Below, in pieces: positions 57,929-64,000 of a DNA stretch of 64,000 bases. The notes beneath the pieces were generated by a model. That model did no database searches and was not told the DNA's origin. It was given only the letters and a program-made list of their open reading frames with translations. How positions within the stretch are numbered: position 1 is the first letter of the stretch; each line of letters starts with the position of its first letter. The position numbers were made by a program, and so were the translations under genes. The DNA comes from Acidobacteriota bacterium (GTDB lineage Bacteria; Acidobacteriota; Terriglobia; Terriglobales; Acidobacteriaceae), in contig JAJZIJ010000013.1 in assembly GCA_021810625.1 (NCBI GenBank), positions 1 through 64,000 of the forward strand, written 5' to 3'.

Positions 57929-59071
57929 ATGATTACTGCATTAGATGACGTGGCGTCTGCGCATGCGCAGGCGAGTTGCGCTCTCGACGACTATCTGGCA
58001 ATGCCGGATGACAGCATGGATGGCCGCATCGCGGAGGCGCGCGCGCGGCTGGGCAAACAAGCCATTATTTTGGGCCACCACTATCAGCGCGATGAGATCG
58101 TTCGCTTTGCCGACCACACGGGCGACAGCTATAAGCTCTCCAAGCTCGCCGCGCAGGCCGAGGGGCGCTACATTGTTTTTTGCGGCGTGCATTTTATGGC
58201 GGAGAGCGCGGACATTCTGGCGCAGCCGCATCAGCAGGTGGTGCTGCCTGACCTGAATGCGGGCTGCTCAATGGCCGACATGGCGGACATCTCCCAGGTA
58301 GAGGCGTGCTGGGACAGGCTGGTGGCTGCGGGCCTGACGCAAGCGGCTGCGGGCGGTCTGATGCCGCTGACGTATATGAACTCCACTGCCGCCATCAAAG
58401 CCTTTTGCGGCGAGCGCGGCGGGCTGGTCTGCACCTCCTCCAACGCGGCGGCGGCCTTTCGCTGGGCCTTTGCGCGCGGGCAGCGCATTCTGTTTTTGCC
58501 GGATCAACATCTGGGCCGCAATACCGCGCACGGTATGGGGATTTCGCCGCAGGAGATGGCGGTCTGGGATCCCTACCAGATCAACGGTGGTCTGGCTCCG
58601 GAGCGGCTGCACGCGGCGCGTGTCATTTTGTGGAAGGGGCATTGCTCCGTGCATCAGCGCTTTCTGCCGGAGCATGTGGATCGCGTGCGCGCCAAGTATC
58701 CTGGCATCCAGGTGATTGCCCATCCAGAGTGTCGTTTGGAGGTTTGCCAGAAGGCCGACGGCATTGGCTCCACGGAGCGGCTGATCCAGTTCATCGAGCA
58801 GGCTCCCACGGGAACCATGTTCGCCGTGGGCACGGAGATTCATCTGGTCAACCGACTGGGCAAGCGCTTCGCACCGCTGGGCAAGCGCGTCATTACGCTG
58901 GACGACGCGGGCTGCCTCTGCACCACCATGTTTCGCATCACGCCGCAGCATCTTGCCTGGGCGCTGGAGAATCTGGTGGAGGGCAACGTGGTCAACCGCA
59001 TCCGCGTTCATGAGGATGTAAAGCGCTGGGCGCGTGTCGCGCTGGATCGTATGCTGGAGATTCAGGGATAA
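57929..59071 (+). CDS. nadA: quinolinate synthase
   Basis: 380 residues from the ATG at 57929 (GGAG 5-6 bases before it). Condenses iminoaspartate with dihydroxyacetone phosphate using a 4Fe-4S cluster. Seen: AIILGHHYQRDEIVRFADHTGDSYKLSKLA, VLPDLNAGCSMADMA (Cys113), ILWKGHCSVHQRF (Cys239), VIAHPECRLEVCQKAD and LDDAGCLCTTM (Cys329/331), giving the three cluster Cys. Works with nadB at 52.8 kb; nadC was not found in the window. Confidence 0.96.
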   Translation: MITALDDVASAHAQASCALDDYLAMPDDSMDGRIAEARARLGKQAIILGHHYQRDEIVRFADHTGDSYKLSKLAAQAEGRYIVFCGVHFMAESADILAQPHQQVVLPDLNAGCSMADMADISQVEACWDRLVAAGLTQAAAGGLMPLTYMNSTAAIKAFCGERGGLVCTSSNAAAAFRWAFARGQRILFLPDQHLGRNTAHGMGISPQEMAVWDPYQINGGLAPERLHAARVILWKGHCSVHQRFLPEHVDRVRAKYPGIQVIAHPECRLEVCQKADGIGSTERLIQFIEQAPTGTMFAVGTEIHLVNRLGKRFAPLGKRVITLDDAGCLCTTMFRITPQHLAWALENLVEGNVVNRIRVHEDVKRWARVALDRMLEIQG

Positions 59072-59101
59072 TTCCAGCGCGGGGAAATTCGAGGGGAACG
59101 G

Positions 59102-59536
59102 ATGAGGACATTTTCACTGGACGAGGCGCAGACATTAATTCCCGTGCTGGAATCGTTGCTGAAGCGCGCCCTACAGGCCAAAGACTCCGCCGAAACGGTC
59201 GAGCAGGAGATACAGCAGTTGAGCCAGCGCATTTTTCTCAATGGCGGAATGCTGGTGGCAGTCGCGCAGGTGGCGCGTCGTCGCGCCGAGCGCGATGTTG
59301 CTGTGCAGCAGGTCAAAGACACGCTGCAGGAGATTGATGCCATCGGTGTGCAGATCAAGGACATCGAAAGAGGTCTGCTGGATTTCCCCTGCCGCATCGG
59401 CGAGGAGACCGTGCTGTTGTGCTGGCAGATGGGCGAGACAGAGATCACCCACTGGCATACGATTGAGGCAGGCTTTAGTGGCCGCCAACCCATCGACGAA
59501 CGCTTTCGTCGCAATCAAAAGCAGAGACCGAATTAG
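59102..59536 (+). CDS. DUF2203 family protein
   Basis: 144 residues. Begins RTFSLDEAQTLIPVLESLLKRAL, a helical first half, and ends DFPCRIGEETVLLCWQMGETEITHWHTIEAGFSGRQPID, the conserved block of DUF2203, a small cytoplasmic family found in many bacteria and without known function. It lies 30 bases after nadA in the same direction and may be co-transcribed. The last residues RRNQKQRPN are basic. Confidence 0.85.
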   Translation: MRTFSLDEAQTLIPVLESLLKRALQAKDSAETVEQEIQQLSQRIFLNGGMLVAVAQVARRRAERDVAVQQVKDTLQEIDAIGVQIKDIERGLLDFPCRIGEETVLLCWQMGETEITHWHTIEAGFSGRQPIDERFRRNQKQRPN

Positions 59537-59668
59537 CCAGGGGGATCGAAGTTTCGTACTGGCTGCCTGTGCCTCCACGCTGCAATGGCGACGCAGGGAT
59601 TGCATTGCGGCTCACGCAACCAGCGCCAGCAGAACCAGGCAGCCGGAAGATATACTGCACACAACCCC

Positions 59669-60298
59669 ATGACAGAAAAAATTCTTAGTTTCCTCGTACC
59701 TTGGATTACGGGCATCATCTCTCACATCGGCTATGCGGGCGTGGCGTTGTTGATGGCCATTGAGTCGGCATGTGTGCCGCTTCCCTCGGAGATCATCATG
59801 CCGTTTTCCGGTTATCTGGTCTACATCGGGCGATTTCGGCTGCTGTGGGTGGCGACGGCAGGAGCGTTGGGCTGCAACATTGGCTCGGCGGTCGCGTACT
59901 GGGGCGGAGCCTGGGGCGGGCGTCCGGCGCTGGAACGGTACGGGCGTTATATTTTGCTGAATCATCACGATCTGGAGCGGGCAACCGCGTTCTTTGCGCG
60001 CTATGGTTCCATTACCGTATTTTTTGGTCGGCTGCTGCCAGTAATCCGCACCTTTATCGCCCTGCCTGCGGGCATTGCGCGGATGCCGCAGCTTCGCTTC
60101 CATCTCTACACTTTTGTTGGCTCGTGGCCGTGGTGTTTCGCGCTGGCCTATTTTGGCATGAAGCTGGGCAAAGCCTGGGACACCGATCCGCGCCTGAAAC
60201 ATGCGCTGCATCGCTTTGATGCGCTGATTATCCTGGGGCTGGTTGCCGGAGCATTCTGGTTCTTTCGCTCGCACTGGAAGCAGCGCGTGGGCGCGTAA
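59669..60298 (+). CDS. DedA family membrane protein
   Basis: 209 residues with four or five membrane segments. Family marks: GYAGVALLMAIESACVPLPSEIIMPFSGYLVYIGRF with the conserved Glu, and FFGRLLPVIRTFIALPAGIARMPQLRFHLYTFVGSWPWCFALAYFG with the Arg that the family needs. DedA proteins recycle undecaprenyl phosphate or phosphatidyl lipids across the membrane. The ATG at 59669 fits the first helix; the open frame extends upstream without homology. Confidence 0.92.
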   Translation: MTEKILSFLVPWITGIISHIGYAGVALLMAIESACVPLPSEIIMPFSGYLVYIGRFRLLWVATAGALGCNIGSAVAYWGGAWGGRPALERYGRYILLNHHDLERATAFFARYGSITVFFGRLLPVIRTFIALPAGIARMPQLRFHLYTFVGSWPWCFALAYFGMKLGKAWDTDPRLKHALHRFDALIILGLVAGAFWFFRSHWKQRVGA

Positions 60299-60693
60299 GG
60301 CGTGGGGAGTGGCGCGTAATGGAACCGTTCGGCGCGGTGTACATTCCATCGGGAAACTCTGCCCAAGCCTGCGTTTTGAAGAGGCGCGGCGTTAGCTGTG
60401 AAGGGGACGGGCTTCAGCCCCTGAGGGCGGGTCTCTTCAACTGACCCACTCCCGGTTCTTTCGCTGCGGATTCGCTCCACTAAAAAATAAAGATAAAGAT
60501 GTGTCGTTTGTCACGGAGAATTTTCAGAAGTCCGTGCTACACAGGGTGCATCTTCCTTGTGTAAGCCGAGTTAAAGCGGGAAGCTGCGAGTGGGATGTTC
60601 CTCTATGCGCGCTCACGATGCCATGCTGGCGTTCGTTTCCGGCGAGGTTGGGTTGTTTGCAGTGCATTTCGATCTTGAGAGAGGTTCCTTCCT
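60299..60693. other. intergenic region, contains a dispersed repeat
   Basis: 395 bases between DedA and the giant secreted protein gene. It holds the third repeat copy (60366-60430) and an AT-rich stretch near 60480 that may carry a promoter. Short open frames in it lack ribosome sites and homology. Confidence 0.5.
60366..60430. repeat. dispersed repeat element, copy 3 (inverted)
   Basis: Read as reverse complement, it gives CCCTCAGGGGCTGAAGCCCG, matching the middle of copy 1, and then GCCGCGCCTCTTCAAAACGCAG, matching the shared core of copies 1 and 2. Opposite orientation to both. The order of the two parts is the same as in copy 1, though the spacing is shorter. Confidence 0.55.
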
Positions 60694-63600
60694 ATGTCCA
60701 CGCCCATGCCCACGCTCTGCTCTGTCGCCCATAGGCGAAGCTTTCCCACGCAAGCCAAAAGAATGTTCCGTTCCATGACATCCTTTCCAGCCGCGCTGCT
60801 GGCGGTCTTTGCGCTGGCTGCGGCGAGCGCCCACGCCCAGAACACCTACACGGTGACCAACACGAATAGCAGCGGAACTGGCTCACTCGCCGCAGCGGTC
60901 GCGTCGGTGGATGCAGATACGGGCACGCCCGGCGACACGATTGATTTTGCCTCCAGGGTGACGGGCACCATCACGCCGGGCACGCTGACCCTGAGCAAAA
61001 ACGTGACCATCTCCGGGCCGGGCGCGAATCTGCTGACCATATCCGGCGGCGGCGCGAAGATCTTCTACATCAACTCCGGCGTTACGGCGAGCATCTCCGG
61101 GCTGACCATCGCCAACGGCAACAGCGTCAACGGCGGCGGCATTGACAACGAAGGCACATTGACGGTGAGCAACAGCACCTTCGCGGGCAATTCGGCTGGC
61201 TACATCGGCGGCGGCATTTTCAACGATGGCACATTGACGGTGAGCAACAGCACCTTCTCCGGCAACTCGGCTGGCGGCGGCGGCGGCATTGCCAACAACA
61301 ACGGCACGGTGACGGTGAGCAACAGCACCTTCTCCAACAACACGGCCAGCGGGAACAGCGGCTACGGCGGCGGCATTGTCAACGACAGCACATTGAAGGT
61401 GAGCAACAGCACCTTCTCCGGCAACACGGCCAACTCCGGCGGCGGCATATTCAACAACGGCGGCACGGTGACGCTGACCAACAGCATTGTGGCGGGCAAC
61501 ACCATCAACATAAGCGCTGCGGGCGACGACTGCGATAGCTGCGGCACGCAGAGCGCCTACAACCTCATCAGCACGCCGTCGAATATCATCAATCCGATGC
61601 TCGGCCCACTGCAATACAACGGCGGCCCCACGGAGACTATGATGCCGCTGAAGGGCAGCCCGGCCATCAACGCAGGACTCAGCAGCACGCTCTCCACCGA
61701 TCAGCGCGGATTCCCCCGGCCCACGGGCAACGGCGTGCCCAGCGATCTGGGCGCGGTGCAGGCCGGAGGCCAGGGAGACCTGATCGTGACCACCACGGCA
61801 GACACCACGAACTCCGGCACCGTGTGCGACGGCACCACCACCTGCTCCTTGCGCGATGCCATTACGCTGGCCAACAGCCAGGGTTCCGCGGATATCTCCT
61901 TTGCCCCCAGCATTACGAGTACCCCCAGCACCATTACGCTGACCAGCACGCTGCCACCCATTGCAGCCACGAATATCGCCATCAACGGGCCGGGCGCGAA
62001 TCTGCTGACCGTTTCGGGGAACAATCAATATCAGGGCTTCAACATTAACCTTGGCGTTACGGCGAGCCTCTCCGGGCTGACCATCGCCAACGGCCTCGGT
62101 AGCGGCATTGCCAACAGCGGTACGGTGACGGTGAGCAACAGCGCCTTCTCCGGCAACTCGTCTGACGATGGCGGCGGCATTGCCAACTGCAGCGGTAGCA
62201 CATTGACGGTGAGCAACAGCACCTTCTCCGGCAATACGGCTGGCTCCGGCGGCGGCGGCATTTACAACCAAGGCACGGTGACGGTGAGCAACAGCACCTT
62301 CTCCGGCAATTCGACCCCCGGCGGCGTCGGCGGCGGCATTTACAACCAAGGCACGGTGACGGTGAGCAACAGCACCTTCTCCGGCAACTCGGCCACCAGC
62401 GGCGGCGGCATTTACAACCAAGGCAAGGTGACGATCACCAACAGCATTGTGGCGGGCAACACGGAATCTGCTTCAGGACAAGCGGGCAACGACTGTGATC
62501 TGTGCGGCACGCAGAGCAAATACAATCTCATCAGCACGTCGGCTGCCCCCATTACGGCGGCGCAACTGATGCTTGGCCCGCTGGCGCTGAATGGCCCCAA
62601 CCAGACGCTGCAAACCCTGCTGCCGCTGCCGGGGAGTCCGGCGATTGAAGCGGGCAATCCCGCGCTGCTGCCATCGAGCATGAAGACGGACGAGCGCGGC
62701 AGGCCGCGCACCGTGAACAGCACGCTCGACCTGGGCGCAGTCGAGACGGATTACACTGCCGTGCAGTTCGTGCAGCAGCCGACGAACACGCTCATCAACG
62801 CGACCATCACGCCCGCAGTGACGCTGAGCGTGATGGAAAGCGGCGCGGCAGCGCTCAACATTCCTGTTCCGCTGACGCTCTCCGGCAACGGCACTCTGGC
62901 TGGAACGCTAACGGAGACGACGCTGGTGACGACGCCGGGCACGGCTGCCGTCGCCACCTACGGCAATCTGAGCGTGAATGCGGCGGGCACGGGCGACACG
63001 CTGGATGTGAGCCTGCCGATTACCGCTACGGGAATCACGCCAGCGCTGACGCTGAAGGCCAGCAGCAGTTCGTTTGACATCACGTTGCAGACCACGACGA
63101 TTACCTGGACAACGACACCACCCACCAACGTGACCTACGGCGCAGCGCCAATCACGCTGGCGGCAACGGCCAGCAACGGGGCGACGGTGCTCTACCAAGT
63201 GATCACCGGCCCGGCGACGATTAGCGGCAGCACGCTCACCTTTACTGGCGCGGGCGCGGTGACGGTGGAGGCATACACAAACGTCAGCGGCAGCTACGGC
63301 TCCGGCAGCCTGACGGCCAACATCAACGTGAACAAAGCGGCATTGTCGGTGACAGCCAACAACGCGACGCGAGTCTACGGCGCGGCCAATCCCACCTTTA
63401 CCGGAACCTACTCTGGCGCGGTGAATGGCGACACCTTTACGGTGAGCGGCTCCACCACGGCCACGACAACCAGCGCGGTTGGCACCTATCCGATCACGCC
63501 GACGGCAGCGGGCGCGAATCTCTCCGACTACACCGTGACAACCACCAACGGAACACTGACGGTGAGCGTAGCGACCTCGAAGACCACGCTGGCCGCTTCG

Positions 63601-64000
63601 GACAGCGCGGTCATCGCAGGGCAGCCCGTGACTTTTACCGCGACGGTGCAATCCGGCGCAACGCTGGTTCCCAGCGGCACGGTGAACTTCTACAACGGAA
63701 CCACGCTACTCGGCGCGCAAGCGGTGACCAATGGCGTGGCGACCTTCACCACCTCCACGCTGGCAGCGGGCGGCAATCCAGCGTTCACGGCCAGCTACAT
63801 GGGAACCGTGGATTACACCGCCAGCACCTCTGCAACGGTGATGGTGACGGTCGTTGCGCCCACGTCCGCCAGCTATGCGATGACGGCGACCCCAACTTCA
63901 TTGACGATCACACCGGGGCAGACAGGAAGCAGTTCGCTGACGATTACGCCGTCGGGCGGCTACACAGGCAAGCTGACGCTGGTTTGCGCGGGCCTTCCGG
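60694..64000 (+). CDS. giant secreted beta-helix/Ig-like protein, truncated at window end
   Basis: At least 1102 residues, open at the edge. Signal peptide MTSFPAALLAVFALAAASAHAQ, after about 27 further residues if the ATG at 60694 (GAGAGG upstream) is used; an ATG at 60763 is the alternative. Two right-handed beta-helix stretches follow, with repeats TVSNSTFSGNSA and GGGIYNQG; the second opens with GTVCDGTTTCSLRDAITLAN, a CSLREA-type motif. Then come an MBG-type Ig-like domain (YGAANPTFTGTYSGAVNGDTFTVSG) and an Ig repeat with VPSGTVNFYNGTTLLG. The visible end QTGSSSLTITPSGGYTGKLTLVC matches the C-terminal module of the NHL protein at 15.4 kb. Probably a surface protein or adhesin. Confidence 0.85.
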   Translation, partial: MSTPMPTLCSVAHRRSFPTQAKRMFRSMTSFPAALLAVFALAAASAHAQNTYTVTNTNSSGTGSLAAAVASVDADTGTPGDTIDFASRVTGTITPGTLTLSKNVTISGPGANLLTISGGGAKIFYINSGVTASISGLTIANGNSVNGGGIDNEGTLTVSNSTFAGNSAGYIGGGIFNDGTLTVSNSTFSGNSAGGGGGIANNNGTVTVSNSTFSNNTASGNSGYGGGIVNDSTLKVSNSTFSGNTANSGGGIFNNGGTVTLTNSIVAGNTINISAAGDDCDSCGTQSAYNLISTPSNIINPMLGPLQYNGGPTETMMPLKGSPAINAGLSSTLSTDQRGFPRPTGNGVPSDLGAVQAGGQGDLIVTTTADTTNSGTVCDGTTTCSLRDAITLANSQGSADISFAPSITSTPSTITLTSTLPPIAATNIAINGPGANLLTVSGNNQYQGFNINLGVTASLSGLTIANGLGSGIANSGTVTVSNSAFSGNSSDDGGGIANCSGSTLTVSNSTFSGNTAGSGGGGIYNQGTVTVSNSTFSGNSTPGGVGGGIYNQGTVTVSNSTFSGNSATSGGGIYNQGKVTITNSIVAGNTESASGQAGNDCDLCGTQSKYNLISTSAAPITAAQLMLGPLALNGPNQTLQTLLPLPGSPAIEAGNPALLPSSMKTDERGRPRTVNSTLDLGAVETDYTAVQFVQQPTNTLINATITPAVTLSVMESGAAALNIPVPLTLSGNGTLAGTLTETTLVTTPGTAAVATYGNLSVNAAGTGDTLDVSLPITATGITPALTLKASSSSFDITLQTTTITWTTTPPTNVTYGAAPITLAATASNGATVLYQVITGPATISGSTLTFTGAGAVTVEAYTNVSGSYGSGSLTANINVNKAALSVTANNATRVYGAANPTFTGTYSGAVNGDTFTVSGSTTATTTSAVGTYPITPTAAGANLSDYTVTTTNGTLTVSVATSKTTLAASDSAVIAGQPVTFTATVQSGATLVPSGTVNFYNGTTLLGAQAVTNGVATFTTSTLAAGGNPAFTASYMGTVDYTASTSATVMVTVVAPTSASYAMTATPTSLTITPGQTGSSSLTITPSGGYTGKLTLVCAGLP
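61150..62395 (+). repeat. about eight copies of a 30-bp coding repeat
   Basis: The string GGTGAGCAACAGCACCTTCT followed by CCGGCAA recurs near 61165, 61240, 61315, 61397, 62130, 62209, 62283 and 62360 with few changes, mostly in the fifteenth base and the last seven. Each codes for VSNSTFSGN. Separated by 70-80 bases within each of the two beta-helix stretches. This could promote unequal exchange. Confidence 0.75.

Noticed and set aside
60299-60693. c-di-GMP riboswitch before the giant secreted gene
   Set aside because: GCGGGAAGCTGCGAG and ACACAGGG vaguely recall riboswitch blocks, but the conserved core and pairing of known classes could not be traced.
60883-62421. 512-codon open frame on the minus strand inside the beta-helix gene
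   Set aside because: It is the antisense of a repetitive, GC-rich coding region. The product is a low-complexity RVAGEGAVAHRH repeat without homology, and the + strand has a signal peptide and recognisable domains.

Overview
The window is a chromosomal segment of moderately high G+C. It looks like a member of the Acidobacteriota, probably class Terriglobia. That placement is an inference from several things: the gene order ispE, tRNA-Gln, prs, rplY, pth, rpsF, rpsR, rplI; very long secreted NHL, beta-helix and Ig-like proteins with a shared C-terminal module; a SurA-type chaperone with a long Lys/Ala/Ser tail; and many small dispersed palindromes. No plasmid, phage, insertion sequence or CRISPR signature was seen. 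About 50 protein genes, two tRNAs and the RNase P RNA are supported.

Layout. 0.1-7 kb: glutaryl-CoA dehydrogenase, an MlaE/MlaF-like lipid ABC transporter pair, a histidine kinase/response regulator pair, cutA with a small membrane protein, and a fumarylacetoacetase-family hydrolase. 7.2-12.8 kb: housekeeping block (ispE, tRNA-Gln, prs, rplY, pth, rpsF, rpsR, rplI). 12.9-19.4 kb: a Tat-exported WbsX-like protein, a phosphoesterase, initiator tRNA, a 1095-residue protein with two groups of six NHL repeats, and rnpB. 19.5-34 kb: accessory carbohydrate region with two tandem secreted beta-propellers, a Tat-exported TIM-barrel protein and a lone fused restriction-modification-type gene. It continues with an L-rhamnose module: AraA-type isomerase, GH39-like hydrolase, rhamnose mutarotase, RhaT symporter and GH78 alpha-L-rhamnosidase. 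34-39 kb: three polytopic GT-C type glycosyltransferase-like proteins. 39-48 kb: S41 protease, SurA-like foldase, YhaM-like nuclease, and aroC, def, fmt, rsmB. 48-54.4 kb: a leftward gene string aroB, menG, a cation diffusion facilitator, osmC-like and a PASTA protein, then nadB rightward. 54.3-57.6 kb: TerC, and a tightly coupled tat operon (tatA/B, tatC, glutaminyl-cyclase-like M28 protein). 57.9-60.3 kb: nadA, a DUF2203 protein and DedA. 60.7 kb to the end: a giant secreted beta-helix/Ig-like protein truncated by the window edge.

How parts connect. GH78 (and perhaps GH39 and the propellers) could release L-rhamnose, RhaT would import it, RhaM would interconvert its anomers, and the AraA-like protein is the only candidate isomerase in the window. 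The tat genes would export the two Tat-signal proteins seen here. nadB and nadA together make quinolinate. aroB and aroC are shikimate-pathway steps. def, fmt and the initiator tRNA serve formyl-methionine initiation and removal. The most unusual points are the rhamnose module without RhaA, RhaB or RhaD; a CDF transporter with three apparent tandem cytoplasmic ferredoxin-like repeats; a shared C-terminal module in the two giant secreted proteins; the isolated nuclease-methylase fusion; and a three-copy dispersed repeat.
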